The notes under the pieces are model-generated. The model was not told the DNA's origin. It was given only the letters and a program-made list of their open reading frames with translations, and did no database searches. Source: Agrobacterium tumefaciens (lineage in GTDB: Bacteria; Pseudomonadota; Alphaproteobacteria; Rhizobiales; Rhizobiaceae). From it: a stretch of 64,000 nucleotides of DNA. The stretch covers positions 372,001 to 436,000 of the forward strand of contig NZ_CP115843.1 of the NCBI RefSeq assembly GCF_013318015.2, in the 5' to 3' direction. Positions 16,515 to 27,154 of this stretch are shown here, piece by piece. A program made the translations under genes and the position numbers. The stretch's first letter is position 1. The number at the start of each line of letters is the position of its first letter.

Positions 16515-17234
16515 CTAGCTGCCGACGCCCTGAAACATGCGGGCACGGGCCTTTAGGATGTGATCTTTCATTGCGTCATGCGCGGCCTGTTCCTGGCGCG
16601 CAAAAATCGCTTCCACGATTGCCGTATGTTCGTTCTGTACCTCGCGCACATGTTGCGGCGTACGCTTGAGGCTGAGGCTGCGTGTCACCGACTGGCCGAT
16701 CGCGAAATGCGGCTTGAACCATATCCGCACGGTGATGTGGAACTGGTTATGGCTCGCTTTAGCAATGGCTTCGTGCAGGGCAAAGTCCTCCTCCGCACCA
16801 AGATCGTTGCGCGCAAGACACTGTTCCAGCGCGGTAATGGCCTGTTCGATGCGGGCTTTGTCGGCAGCCTGCCAACTGCGTGCTGCAAGTTCGGCGGCTG
16901 CAGACTCAAGGCCGGACCGGAACTCGAAGAAACGCTGCACATCGGCAAGCGAGCCGACAGGAACCTGCTGCAACACGGATGAATCCGGCTGCTGGCGCAC
17001 ATAGGAGCCGGAACCTTTCTGCGAAACGATAAGCCCGTCGTTGCGCAGCCGCTCCAGCGCTTCGCGCACCACAGGCCGGGAAGCCCCGAACAGATAAGCC
17101 AGATTTTGCTCCGACGGCAACCGCTCGTTCACGGGAAACCGCCCATCAGAAATCATTCCGATGATCTTTTCGTAGATGATGTCGCTCAAGCGAGTCTCGC
17201 CTCGAGCGGCGGCGGATGCGGTTTGATTGTCCAT
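16515..17234 (-). CDS. GntR-family regulator, FadR/FCD type
   Basis: A 239-residue regulator. The N-terminal winged helix (LPSEQNLAYLFGASRPVVRE, then LERLRNDGLIV) is followed by an all-helical FCD domain with metal-ligand candidates DFALHEAIAKASHN, EHTAIVEAI and MKDH. FCD regulators commonly respond to sugar acids. It is divergent from the ABC importer genes and upstream of the lactonase and lyase, so it probably represses both directions from the 17235-17533 gap until its sugar-acid ligand arrives. Confidence 0.9.
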   Translation of the reverse strand: MDNQTASAAARGETRLSDIIYEKIIGMISDGRFPVNERLPSEQNLAYLFGASRPVVREALERLRNDGLIVSQKGSGSYVRQQPDSSVLQQVPVGSLADVQRFFEFRSGLESAAAELAARSWQAADKARIEQAITALEQCLARNDLGAEEDFALHEAIAKASHNQFHITVRIWFKPHFAIGQSVTRSLSLKRTPQHVREVQNEHTAIVEAIFARQEQAAHDAMKDHILKARARMFQGVGS

Positions 17235-17533
17235 CAGCAGCCCTTCCGTTGCAAATCGCTGAAGTTAATGGGTTTCCTGCATTTCAATCGCAACAGAAAT
17301 ACCGGGAATTTCATGAACGTGGTTACTGTCGTGCCGGTTCTTTCCTCAAACCTGATCGTGAAAACCGGCCTACGAATAAAAAATATGTAAAAATCTGTCA
17401 ATACTTGTAATCATCTGAAAACGCCCATATGGTCTGCCCTGCCGGTGGAGGATCGGTGTGCTGGCTGGCCGGGAGGCTGTTGCGGTTCGGTGAAAGCTGT
17501 CTCGCTGCCGGTGATTTTTTGGGAGGATAGTCG
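17235..17533. promoter_or_regulatory. Divergent control region, GntR / ABC importer
   Basis: About 300 non-coding bases between the GntR start and the binding-protein start, AT-rich around 17370-17420. It must hold promoters in both directions. I found no unambiguous FadR-type operator by eye. GGGAGGA before ATG 17534 is the ribosome site of the binding protein. Confidence 0.5.
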
Positions 17534-19483
17534 ATGCGCGATGGCGATAAATTTTCACTGGGCTTGACGCGCCGAACCTTTATGGCTGGGCTTGGCGGCG
17601 TCGCCGCCGTGTCCGTCATCGGGAGCTCGGCCCTGGCTGCTGCCGGCAAGGAAGCGCCGGAACTGGCAGCCCTGGTAAAAGACGGCAAACTGCCGCCGTT
17701 GGCGGAACGTCTGCCAAAAAATCCGATGGTGGTAACGCCGCATGAAAAGATCGGCACCTATGGCGGCACATTGCGCCGCGGCCTGCGCGGTTCGTCGGAC
17801 CATAACGGCATCCTGCGCATGGTCGGCAACCAGGGGCTGGTGCGCTGGAACATGGACTTCACCGAAGTTCTGCCCAACCTTGCCGAGAAATGGGAGGTCA
17901 ATGACGACGCCTCGCAGTTCACCTTCCATCTGTTGCAGGGCGCGAAATGGTCTGATGGACATCCCTTTACCGCAGATGACGTGGTGTTCGCCATCGAGGA
18001 CTGCATCAAGAACAAGGAGCTTTACAGCGCTACCCCGGCGCAACTCTCCGTCGCCGGTAAGGCGGTCGATGTCGAGAAAGTTGATGATTTCACGGTCAGG
18101 TTCAAATTCGCAGCGCCAAACGCGCTCTATCTGGAAAACCTCGCCACGCCGCTCGGCCAGCATCCGACGCTGTTTGCCAAGCATTATTGCAGCAAGTTCC
18201 TGCCTAAATACAACACGGCGCTCGATGCCGACGTCAAGGCGGCTGGCGTGTCCAGCTGGACGGAACTGTTCCGCGCCAAGTGCGGCGACATCGAAATTCC
18301 GTCGCGCTGGTCGAATGTCGACAAGCCGACGCTCGACCCGTGGGTGGTCAAGGAACCCTATTCCGGCGGCGCGACCCGTGTGGTCATGACACGCAATCCT
18401 TACTTCTGGCAGGTCGATACGGAAGGCAACCAGCTTCCCTATATCAACGAAGTCAATTTCGGCATTTCGCAGGATGTCGAATCGTTGATGCTGAACGTCA
18501 TCTCCGGCAAGATCGACATTCAGGAACGCCATATCAGCGTTCTCGCCAACAAGCCGACGCTGTCGCAGAACATGAAAAAGGGCGATTACCGTCTGTTGAC
18601 GCTGGTGCCATCGGCTTCGCAGCAGTGCCAGATCTACCTCAACATCACCCACAAAGACCCTGAGATGCGCAAGATGTTCGGCGACAAGTCGTTCCGTCAG
18701 GCGCTGTCTATCGCGCTCAACCGCCAGGAAATCATCGACATCGTCTATTTCGGCCAGAGCGAGGGCTATCAGGCCGGGCCGCGCCCGACACATCCCTGGT
18801 ATCACGAAAAGCTGGCGCGTCAGAACACCGAATACGATGTCGCCAAGGCGAACGATCTTCTCGACAAGGCCGGCTACGACAAGAAGAACGGCAACGGCAT
18901 GCGGCTCCGGCCCGACGGCCAGCCGATTTTCTTTTCGATCGATGTGATCCCGACACTCTATCCCGATCTGGTCGATGCGCTGGAACTGGTGAAGGCGCAG
19001 TGGGCGCAAATCGGCGTCGATATCAAGGTCAACACCATCGAACGCGCGCTGTACTACACACGCGGCGATGATAACGCCCATGATGCGGCGGTCTGGCCGG
19101 GTCCGGGCGGTCTCGATCCGATGCTCGACCCGCGTGACTTCTTCGCGTTCCACCCGCAGGGGTCGCGCTACGCCATTCCGTGGGCGCTTTGGTACACATC
19201 CAACGGGCAGAAGGGGGAAGAGCCGCCGGAAAGCCAGAAGAAGCGCTTCAAACTGTTCGATGAAGCGCGTTCGACGGCCGACCTTGTCAAGCGCGGCGAG
19301 AAGATGAAGGAAATCTTCGATATCGCGGCCGACGAGTTCGAGACGATCGGTCTTTGCCTTGCCGTTGGTGGTTTCGGTATCATCCGCAACAACCTTCGCA
19401 ACGTGCCGGAGAAAGAACCCGACAGCTGGTCATGGCCCAACCCCGGCCCGGCGTTGCCGCAACAGTTCACCTTCACAAGCTGA
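17534..19483 (+). CDS. Family-5 ABC substrate-binding protein, Tat-exported
   Basis: A 649-residue SBP_bac_5 (DppA/OppA superfamily) protein. The N-terminus has the twin-arginine signal LTRRTFMAGLGG with a hydrophobic stretch ending ALAAAG, so it is probably exported folded via Tat. The family segment WEVNDDASQFTFHL and DGHPFTADDVVF lie near residues 115-155. At this length it resembles the rhizobial proteins of the AgpA type that bind oligosaccharides rather than peptides. The enzyme neighbours (lactonase, sugar-acid dehydratase, mutarotase) favour a sugar or oligosaccharide ligand. First gene of a six-gene operon. Confidence 0.9.
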   Translation: MRDGDKFSLGLTRRTFMAGLGGVAAVSVIGSSALAAAGKEAPELAALVKDGKLPPLAERLPKNPMVVTPHEKIGTYGGTLRRGLRGSSDHNGILRMVGNQGLVRWNMDFTEVLPNLAEKWEVNDDASQFTFHLLQGAKWSDGHPFTADDVVFAIEDCIKNKELYSATPAQLSVAGKAVDVEKVDDFTVRFKFAAPNALYLENLATPLGQHPTLFAKHYCSKFLPKYNTALDADVKAAGVSSWTELFRAKCGDIEIPSRWSNVDKPTLDPWVVKEPYSGGATRVVMTRNPYFWQVDTEGNQLPYINEVNFGISQDVESLMLNVISGKIDIQERHISVLANKPTLSQNMKKGDYRLLTLVPSASQQCQIYLNITHKDPEMRKMFGDKSFRQALSIALNRQEIIDIVYFGQSEGYQAGPRPTHPWYHEKLARQNTEYDVAKANDLLDKAGYDKKNGNGMRLRPDGQPIFFSIDVIPTLYPDLVDALELVKAQWAQIGVDIKVNTIERALYYTRGDDNAHDAAVWPGPGGLDPMLDPRDFFAFHPQGSRYAIPWALWYTSNGQKGEEPPESQKKRFKLFDEARSTADLVKRGEKMKEIFDIAADEFETIGLCLAVGGFGIIRNNLRNVPEKEPDSWSWPNPGPALPQQFTFTS

Positions 19484-19495
19484 CACCGCCACATG

Positions 19496-19523
19496 GGCGC
19501 CGCTTCATCAACGCGGCGGCGCC
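19496..19523 (+). other. Intercistronic stem-loop after the binding-protein gene
   Basis: GGCGCCGC at 19496-19503 can pair with the GCGGCGGCGCC segment at 19513-19523 across a 9-base loop, 13 bases after the binding-protein stop and before the permease genes. No T run follows, so it is not a full terminator. Such hairpins often stabilise the upstream message and give more binding protein than permease. Confidence 0.55.
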
Positions 19524-19603
19524 TCTCAGGTTGTTTCGACCACCCGAAAGCCGTCTCGTAGTGGATGGCGGCGCGTGTGGTAAAACGTGATTGCGAGAAC
19601 GTT

Positions 19604-20590
19604 ATGCTGCTATTTATCGTAAAACGCCTGCTGTGGATGATACCGTCCCTGTTCGCCGTCAGTTTTCTTGCCTTTGTACTGATCCAGCTGCCACCCGGTG
19701 ACTACGTGACGACTTACATCGCCACGCTTGCTGCGTCCAACGAAGTCATAGACCACAATACGGCGGCGCAACTGCGAGAGCGCTTCGGGCTCGATGACCC
19801 GATGATCGTGCAATATCTCAAATGGATATGGGGCATCATCAGTCGCGGCGATTTTGGCATCTCGTTCGAATGGCAGCAGCCCGTTTCCGGCCTCATCTGG
19901 GAGCGCATGGCGCTGACGCTGGTTCTGGCCATAGCAAGCCTTCTCGCAACCTGGGCCATAGCACTTCCGATCGGCGTCTTCTCCGCCGTGCGCAAATATT
20001 CAATCGGCGATTATCTTTTTACCGCCTTCTCCTTTTTCGGCCTGTCCATACCGTCATTCCTACTGGCGCTGGTGCTGATGTATGTCGCGGCGGTGGAATT
20101 TGGGGCCGATGTCGGAGGGCTGTTTTCGGCGGAGTACGAGACTGCCTCGTGGAGCATCGCCAAGATGATGGATCTGATGGCCCACATCTGGCTACCAGTT
20201 GCGATCCTCGCGGTGTCCTCCACGGCAAGCCTCATCCGCGTCATGCGCGCAAACATGCTGGACGAATTACCCAAACCCTACGTGACAACCGCGCGCGCAA
20301 AGGGATTGTCCGAGTTCCGGCTGCTGACGAAATATCCTTTGAGAATTGCGCTCAACCCATTCATTTCCACGATTGCATGGCTGTTGCCCAATCTCATTTC
20401 AGGCTCGGTTGTGGTTGCTATCGTGCTCAATCTGCCGACGGCCGCGCCGCTGCTTTTGCAGTCGCTGATGGCGCAGGACATGTATCTCGCCGGCGCCTTT
20501 GTGCTTTTGATCTGCGGATTGACGTTGATCGGATCGCTCATCAGCGACATCCTGCTTGCGCTGGTCGATCCGCGCATCCGTCTCGAATAG
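19604..20590 (+). CDS. ABC permease, DppB-like
   Basis: A 328-residue inner-membrane permease. The N-terminus FIVKRLLWMIPSLFAVSFLA is the typical first helix of DppB/OppB proteins, followed by a periplasmic loop and five more hydrophobic segments. The EAA-type loop YVTTARAKGLSEFRLLTKYP lies near residue 230. ATG 19604 is chosen, since the upstream 13 codons of the longer frame have no family match. It pairs with the permease at 20600. Confidence 0.9.
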   Translation: MLLFIVKRLLWMIPSLFAVSFLAFVLIQLPPGDYVTTYIATLAASNEVIDHNTAAQLRERFGLDDPMIVQYLKWIWGIISRGDFGISFEWQQPVSGLIWERMALTLVLAIASLLATWAIALPIGVFSAVRKYSIGDYLFTAFSFFGLSIPSFLLALVLMYVAAVEFGADVGGLFSAEYETASWSIAKMMDLMAHIWLPVAILAVSSTASLIRVMRANMLDELPKPYVTTARAKGLSEFRLLTKYPLRIALNPFISTIAWLLPNLISGSVVVAIVLNLPTAAPLLLQSLMAQDMYLAGAFVLLICGLTLIGSLISDILLALVDPRIRLE

Positions 20591-20599
20591 GAGGGCGCC

Positions 20600-21724
20600 A
20601 TGAGCGATATCGCCATCACCACCAATACCCGGCCGGACCGCGCTGCCGTCGCCTCGCAATGGCAACTGATCTGGTGGGCGTTCAAGCGCCACAGGCTGGC
20701 CATGGCCGCCCTGTTCGTCACCATCGCAATGTATATCGTCGCGCTTTTGCCAGGTTTCTTCGCCATCAACGATCCGGTTCTGCAGAATGCGCGCGCCACC
20801 TTCCATCCGCCGCAACGTGTGCATTTCATCGATACGACGGACGGCCTCTCGCTTGGTCTGCACTATTATCCGCTGAAGCTGACGCGTGATCCTGAAACGC
20901 TGGCGGCGGTGTTCGTCGAAGATACGGCCAAGAAAATCCCGATCCAGCTATTCGGTCGCGGCTACGAATATTCGGTGCTCGGCCTGTTCACCACGGATAT
21001 CCATCTGCTGGCCTCGACCGACAAGACCCGACCGCTCTTCCTTTTCGGCGCGGATCGCCTTGGCCGTGATGTGTTTAGCCGGGTAATACAGGGCTCGCAG
21101 ATTTCGCTGTCCATCGGTCTCGTCGGCGTGTTTTTCTCGCTGCTTCTCGGTGTCGTTCTGGGCGGTATCTCCGGTTATTACGGCGGCCGCATCGATTTTG
21201 TCATGCAGCGCGTCATCGACTTCGTTTTGTCGCTGCCGACCATTCCCATCTGGCTGGCGCTTGCCGCTGCCCTGCCGCAGGGTTGGCCGGCAACGCTGCA
21301 ATATATGATGATCACCATCATCCTGTCCTTGACCGGCTGGGCGCAGCTTGCCCGCGTCGTGCGCGGCAGGTTCCTGTCACTGAGGACGGAAGAATTCGTG
21401 GCGGCGGCCCGGCTGGATGGCGTGCCGGAAGGGCGCATCATTTTCCGCCATATGCTGCCGAGTTTTTCGAGCCACATCATCGCCTCGGTCACGCTTGCGG
21501 TTCCGGCGATGATCCTTGCGGAAACCTCGCTGTCCTTCCTCGGTCTTGGCCTCCAGCCGCCGACCATTTCCTGGGGCGTGCTGCTTCGCGAGGCGCAGAA
21601 TATACGCTCGATCGCAACCGCGCCGTGGCTGTTCCTGCCCGGCGTGGCTGTTGTCGTTGCCGTCATGGCGCTCAATCTGCTCGGTGACGGTCTGCGTGAC
21701 GCAGCCGACCCCTATAACAAGTGA
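20600..21724 (+). CDS. ABC permease, DppC-like, long variant
   Basis: A 374-residue permease. The first helix ([20 protein letters not shown]) is followed by an extended periplasmic segment of about 110 residues before the conserved [14 protein letters not shown] motif and the five-helix core. The EAA loop reads [20 protein letters not shown]. Typical DppC proteins are near 300 residues, so the loop is long, as in several sugar-type family-5 importers. AGGAGG lies just before ATG 20600. Confidence 0.9.
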   Translation: MSDIAITTNTRPDRAAVASQWQLIWWAFKRHRLAMAALFVTIAMYIVALLPGFFAINDPVLQNARATFHPPQRVHFIDTTDGLSLGLHYYPLKLTRDPETLAAVFVEDTAKKIPIQLFGRGYEYSVLGLFTTDIHLLASTDKTRPLFLFGADRLGRDVFSRVIQGSQISLSIGLVGVFFSLLLGVVLGGISGYYGGRIDFVMQRVIDFVLSLPTIPIWLALAAALPQGWPATLQYMMITIILSLTGWAQLARVVRGRFLSLRTEEFVAAARLDGVPEGRIIFRHMLPSFSSHIIASVTLAVPAMILAETSLSFLGLGLQPPTISWGVLLREAQNIRSIATAPWLFLPGVAVVVAVMALNLLGDGLRDAADPYNK

Positions 21725-21732
21725 GGCCCCGG

Positions 21733-23457
21733 ATGAGCGATATTCTCTCCATGAAGCCAGACCGACCGCTGCTTGACGTCCGCAATCTGGTCACCGAATT
21801 TCCCGTGCGAAACGGCATTTTCCGCGCGGTAAACGATCTGTCTTTTTCCATCGATCCCGGCAAGACGCTCTGCGTTGTGGGCGAAAGCGGTTCCGGCAAA
21901 TCCGTCACCGCCCGCTCGATCCTGCAGATCATCGACAGCCCCGGTTACATCGCTTCCGGATCGATCATCCTCAACCGTGCCGACGGCTCGTCGCTGGATC
22001 TCGCAAAGCTCGATCCGCGCAGCCGGGCCATCCGCTCGGTGCGCGGCGCAGATATCGCGATGATTTTTCAGGAGCCGATGTCGTCGCTGTCGCCGGTGCA
22101 TACCGTCGGTGATCAGATCACCGAAGTTCTGCGGCTGCACTTGAAGATGAGCAAGGCGCAGGCACGGGCGGAAGCCATCGAGCTGCTGCGCCAGGTGGAA
22201 ATTCCCAGCCCCGAAAAGGCGCTGGATCGTTATGCCTTCCAATATTCCGGCGGCATGCGCCAGCGCGCCATGATCGCCATGGCGCTGGCCTGCAAACCGC
22301 AACTGTTGATCGCCGACGAACCGACAACCGCGCTGGACGTCACGACGCAGGCCGAAATCCTCGACCTGATATCGCGGCTGCAAAAGGCTCATGGCATGGC
22401 GGTGCTCTTCATCACCCACGACATGGGCGTGGTGGCGCAGATTGCCGATGACGTGCTGGTCATGCATCACGGCGTCGCCAAGGAATATGGCACTGTCGAT
22501 GAGATATTCCACAATCCACAAGACCCCTATACGCGCATGCTGATCGGCTCGGTTCTGAAGCTGGAGCAGAAGGCGGAAATCCGGCTTGCCCGCCCGCCGC
22601 TCGATCTTGCCGCGGCGCCTATCCTGGAAGTGAACGACCTCTCGATGCACTTCGGTGAGATGAAGGCGCTGGATGGCGTGTCGATCAAGCTGCTTCCGGG
22701 AGAAACGCTCGGCATCGTCGGCGAAAGCGGCTCCGGCAAGACCACCATGGGCCGCTCGATCATGCGCCTCTACGATCCGACCGGGGGCGAGATGCGCTAT
22801 CGCCGGGCGGATGGCACGGTGGTCGATCTTGCCAAAATCGAAGGTGCGGAGCTGAAAGCGGCGCGGCGTGAGTTGCGCATGGTTTTTCAGGATCCGTTCG
22901 GTTCGCTCAATCCGCGCATGACGGTGGCACAGGTCATCGGCGAGCCGCTGCTGGTCAACGGCATTGCGAAAGGCAAGGAACTGGATGAGCGCGTCTGCGC
23001 CCTGATGGAGCAGGTGGGTCTGGACCCGGCCGGACGTGAGCGTTATCCACACGCCTTTTCCGGCGGCCAGCGCCAGCGCATCGGTATCGCCCGCGCCATC
23101 ACGCTCCGGCCGCGTATCATCGTTGCGGATGAGGCGACATCGGCGCTCGATGTTTCGGTGCGTTTCCAGGTGCTGGACCTGCTCATGCGGCTGCAGGACG
23201 AACTTGGCCTGGCTTACATCTTCATCAGCCATGACATCGGCGTCATCAGATACATGTGCGACCGCGTCGGAGTGATGTATCGCGGCAAGCTTGTTGAGGT
23301 GGGAGACGCCGAAAAAGTCTGCAATGCGCCGGATCACCCTTATACGCAGGCACTTCTGTCGGCCATTCCGCGCCCGGATCCGCGCGACCGCGACCGCACG
23401 AGAAGGTTCCGCTACGTCGAGCCGCCCGAGATCAAGAACGGAGCTGCTGCCAGATAA
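21733..23457 (+). CDS. Fused dual ABC ATPase (DppD-DppF type)
   Basis: A 574-residue protein with two complete ABC cassettes. The first has [19 protein letters not shown] and [12 protein letters not shown]. The second, from about residue 300, has [19 protein letters not shown] and [12 protein letters not shown]. Each ends with an oligopeptide-type C-terminal region ([11 protein letters not shown] and [12 protein letters not shown]). The single chain therefore replaces the usual DppD and DppF pair. ATG 21733 is preferred to the GTG at 21721. Confidence 0.93.
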   Translation: MSDILSMKPDRPLLDVRNLVTEFPVRNGIFRAVNDLSFSIDPGKTLCVVGESGSGKSVTARSILQIIDSPGYIASGSIILNRADGSSLDLAKLDPRSRAIRSVRGADIAMIFQEPMSSLSPVHTVGDQITEVLRLHLKMSKAQARAEAIELLRQVEIPSPEKALDRYAFQYSGGMRQRAMIAMALACKPQLLIADEPTTALDVTTQAEILDLISRLQKAHGMAVLFITHDMGVVAQIADDVLVMHHGVAKEYGTVDEIFHNPQDPYTRMLIGSVLKLEQKAEIRLARPPLDLAAAPILEVNDLSMHFGEMKALDGVSIKLLPGETLGIVGESGSGKTTMGRSIMRLYDPTGGEMRYRRADGTVVDLAKIEGAELKAARRELRMVFQDPFGSLNPRMTVAQVIGEPLLVNGIAKGKELDERVCALMEQVGLDPAGRERYPHAFSGGQRQRIGIARAITLRPRIIVADEATSALDVSVRFQVLDLLMRLQDELGLAYIFISHDIGVIRYMCDRVGVMYRGKLVEVGDAEKVCNAPDHPYTQALLSAIPRPDPRDRDRTRRFRYVEPPEIKNGAAAR

Positions 23458-23501
23458 CAGCGCGGCTGTTGCTTCTCGCAATTCAAGAGGAAGACCAAAG
23501 C

Positions 23502-24689
23502 ATGAAAATCGATCGCATGCGGGTATTCGTTACCCGCGACAAGGACCGCCCCCGCGTTATGGTCGCTCTCGATACCGATGACGGTTTGACCGGCTGGGGC
23601 GAATGCTACAATCACGGCCCCGATCTCGCATTGCCCCCGGTTCTGGATTACCTCTACGGCTTCCTTGCCGGGCAGGATCCGACTCGGGTCGAGTATCTCT
23701 ACAATCTCCTCCTCCAACAAAACCGCTTTCCGCCCGGAGCACTTGGTCTTTCGGCAATCTCAGCGCTTGACCATTGCCTCTGGGACCTTGCCGCCAAGGC
23801 GGCAGGCGTGCCTGTGTACAAGCTTCTGGGCGGCGAAGTGCGTGACCGTATCAAGGTTTACGCCGGCGTCTACACGGCACCGGATGCACCGGCGGCAAGG
23901 GAGGAATTCGATCGTCTCAACGAAGACTGGGGGTTCACAGCCTTCAAGCTAAGCCCATGGCGCGTCGATATTCACGCCCATCGCTGGGGTGAGGTGGTGC
24001 GCAGTTCGGCCGAATATTTCCGCTCGCTTCGCGAAACGGTGCGGCCCGACTACGATATTGCCTTCGACGCGCATGCCAAGATTTTCGAGCCTGCCGCCGC
24101 TCGTCAACTGGGCAATGCGCTTGCCCCTTATGATCCGCTATTTTTCGAAGAGCCGTTGCGTCCGGAAAATATCGAGATGTGGGGAGACCTAAAGCAGGGG
24201 CTGAACTGCACGCTGGCAACGGGTGAAAGTCTTTACAATCGCAATGACTTCCTGCGTCTTCTGCAAGTCCGGGGCGCCGATATCATTCAACCCGACATCT
24301 GCGTTGTCGGTGGTATTTCCGAAATGCGCCGCATCGCCACGCTGGCAGAGGCGCATTTCGTCAGCATCGCGCCGCACAACCCGATGGGGCCGCTCGCCAC
24401 CGCCGTCAACGTGCATTTCTCCGCCGCCCAGCAGAATTTCCGTATTCTTGAATACAGGCTGCCGAAGGGGCAGTGCTATGTTTATGGTGGCACTGACCTC
24501 GAAAAACGCGAGGATGAAACGCGCTATGTTGTCGACCCTTATCTGCCAAAGGATGGATACCTGGAACTGAGGCCGGACCGACCGGGTTGGGGAGTCGAGA
24601 TGGATGAAAAGGCCATGCAGGAAGATGGCTATGTTCACTGGCAGCGACGCGTGCCGAAACGGCCTGATGGCTCATATGCTTTTGCCTGA
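23502..24689 (+). CDS. Enolase-superfamily acid-sugar dehydratase (MR subgroup)
   Basis: A 395-residue enzyme of the mandelate racemase/muconate lactonizing superfamily. Metal ligands read as FDAHAKI (Asp near 189), FFEEPL (Glu near 216) and ATGESL (Glu near 241). The His-Asp dyad is visible as QPDICVVGG and IAPHNPMGP (His near 291). The D-x-H and PHNP combination is like D-galactonate/mannonate-type dehydratases. It should remove water from an aldonate to give a 2-keto-3-deoxy acid, the likely substrate of the DapA-like lyase at 14648. ATG 23502 follows GAGGAAG. Confidence 0.87.
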   Translation: MKIDRMRVFVTRDKDRPRVMVALDTDDGLTGWGECYNHGPDLALPPVLDYLYGFLAGQDPTRVEYLYNLLLQQNRFPPGALGLSAISALDHCLWDLAAKAAGVPVYKLLGGEVRDRIKVYAGVYTAPDAPAAREEFDRLNEDWGFTAFKLSPWRVDIHAHRWGEVVRSSAEYFRSLRETVRPDYDIAFDAHAKIFEPAAARQLGNALAPYDPLFFEEPLRPENIEMWGDLKQGLNCTLATGESLYNRNDFLRLLQVRGADIIQPDICVVGGISEMRRIATLAEAHFVSIAPHNPMGPLATAVNVHFSAAQQNFRILEYRLPKGQCYVYGGTDLEKREDETRYVVDPYLPKDGYLELRPDRPGWGVEMDEKAMQEDGYVHWQRRVPKRPDGSYAFA

Positions 24690-25542
24690 AACGGTTACGA
24701 TTGCCTTCAGGCAGCTTTCGGCCCGCCTCCGCCCTTCCTGGGGTGGAAGGATGACGCATCTGCACCACGAGGATCACGGCGATATTCTGGTGCCGACAGC
24801 GGGGGAGTCTTTTGACCCGTTGAACTGGCCGAGGGCAGGTGCCTATCCGCTCATTCCTTACCACAACAGGTTATATGGCAGCTCATTCGTTCACGCGGAT
24901 ATCCGCCACGACCTTCTTCCACATCCCGCCCTTTCGCCTGATGCCATGCATGGACCCGCTCACCGACGATCGTGGGATATTTCCAGCCTGGCGGCCGATC
25001 AGTGCACGCTGGTGCTTGACTATAAGGCGGATGCTGAGTGGCCATTTTCCTTCCGCGCTGAACAATCTTTTATGCTTGAAAGCAACCGTTTGACGGTGGA
25101 ATTGTCGATAACCAATCTGGAAAACCGGCCTGTGCCGGTTTCGCTTGGCTGGCATCCCTATTTTTCGGCAGAATTGGGCTGCGACGCCAGCACCGATGCC
25201 AAACTGCAATATCCCCTCGATGTGCAGAACGTGCCAACCGGCCAGCAAGCGGTGCCCCGCTCGAAAGCTACCATTCCTGCTACGACGGGATACACCTTGC
25301 ACTTCACCGACTGGTCATATGCGCGCATCGGTTTTGACAGTTTTTCACTGTTGCTCGAGGCGGATCCCGTTTTTAGCAATCTCGCTGCCCACCGTATGGA
25401 CCGCTATCTTTGTCTTGAACCCGTTTCCATGGTCGCCGGAGCACTTGGCTTACCGGAACCAGAGCGAAATGGCCGCGGCGTCGAAACGATCTCTCCCGGC
25501 CAACGACTGTCTGGGTGTATCAGGCTTTCTATTGAAAGTTGA
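24667..25542 (+). CDS. Aldose 1-epimerase (mutarotase) family protein
   Basis: A protein of about 291 residues with the galactose mutarotase-like fold. Features include PYHNRLYGSSF (the N-R substrate segment), LSITNLENRPVPVSLGWHPYF (catalytic His region, W-H-P-Y) and the late CLEPVS with the catalytic Glu. It interconverts anomers of an imported sugar. The gene overlaps the dehydratase stop by 23 bases. ATG 24676 is an alternative start. It closes the operon that begins at 17534. Confidence 0.82.
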   Translation: MAHMLLPETVTIAFRQLSARLRPSWGGRMTHLHHEDHGDILVPTAGESFDPLNWPRAGAYPLIPYHNRLYGSSFVHADIRHDLLPHPALSPDAMHGPAHRRSWDISSLAADQCTLVLDYKADAEWPFSFRAEQSFMLESNRLTVELSITNLENRPVPVSLGWHPYFSAELGCDASTDAKLQYPLDVQNVPTGQQAVPRSKATIPATTGYTLHFTDWSYARIGFDSFSLLLEADPVFSNLAAHRMDRYLCLEPVSMVAGALGLPEPERNGRGVETISPGQRLSGCIRLSIES

Positions 25543-25745
25543 CAGGGGCGTAGGTGCCTCACGCACATAACGGCTATTCCGGGCGCTCCGCCTGTCTTAA
25601 ATCCTGCGCAATCAGTAAGGTTATGCGTTCCTATCACAAGGATATCCCCTGGCGATCAACGTCTTCCGAGCGGCGGCGTACGCCTCCTGCAGCGCCTAGT
25701 GGCCTTAGCCCGTCAAGAGGTGTTGTCACGCTAACCGGCTCGCCG

Positions 25746-26182
25746 TTGCCCACGTTTTGGATTGGGCGCGCAGTCGATCAGGATGGCGTCGTTCTCGAAG
25801 AAATATTTCAGAAGCGACGTGACAAAAGGGAGGCCAAGCGCCTAGTCGTGTCTTTGATGAAGCGCTGTGGTTTTGCTCCCTAGCGGATCATCACTGACAA
25901 GCCGCGCTCCTACGAGTGCGGCAAATGCGGACGTGGCTGCCGGCCTTAACAATTGGTCGCACAAGAGCTTCAATAATCGGGCCGAGAACAGCCATATGCC
26001 GTTTCGAAACGAGAACGAACCCTGCAGGGTCGCCGATCGCCCGGAGCATTGCAACGGTTCGTTTCTATGCACTGCGCTACCCACATCGCTTTTCTGTTCC
26101 CGCCCGCCGCCGCGCCGCACAAACACTTCGCTACCGCCTCGAAGCGTTCGACGCATCGAAAATTGCTGCCTGCATCGCTTGA
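25746..26182 (+). mobile_element. IS6-family transposase remnant, multiply broken
   Basis: Three plus-strand frames in succession read like one IS6/IS26-type transposase: RAVDQDGVVLEEIFQKRRD with REAKRLVVSLMKRCGFAP, then past an in-frame stop RIITDKPRSYE, then SHKSFNNRAENSHMPF, then a last frame with SVPARRRAAQTLRYR and LEAFDASKIAACIA. The catalytic DDE core is interrupted by a stop at 25881-25883 and by frameshifts. The N-terminal part is not recognisable. It marks an old insertion next to tacAT. Confidence 0.7.
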
Positions 26183-26286
26183 AAATTCGAGCCGCGCCTT
26201 TCTCGGCCTAGGTAACTTAACGTGACAACATCCCATGAGGTTATGCTTCAAGCCGGCGTCTGTCGTGCGCTCGTCCGCAGGCGAAT

Positions 26287-26331
26287 GTAACGACATTATC
26301 TTTACGATGCTTGTAAAGATAATGTCGTTAC
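26287..26331. promoter_or_regulatory. 45-bp perfect inverted repeat, tacAT operator
   Basis: Two 19-base arms, GTAACGACATTATCTTTAC at 26287-26305 and its exact complement at 26313-26331, flank a 7-base spacer. The right arm overlaps a possible -35 (TTGTAA, 26311-26316), with TATAAA at 26336-26341 as -10. It ends 32 bases before tacA. DUF1778 antitoxins with their GNAT toxin bind inverted repeats upstream of their operon, so this is the probable autoregulatory site. Confidence 0.7.
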
Positions 26332-26363
26332 GCTATATAAATGCGCTTGGATAGGAGTTTCCC

Positions 26364-27154
<791 letters not shown>

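Noticed and set aside
17555..19153. 532-codon minus-strand open frame opposite the family-5 binding protein
   Set aside because: The plus-strand gene has a Tat signal, ribosome site and family motifs, while the antisense frame has none.
21712..23481. 589-codon minus-strand open frame opposite the dual ATPase
   Set aside because: It mirrors the ATPase exactly. Its His/Gln/Arg-rich composition is the usual complement of ABC ATPase codons.
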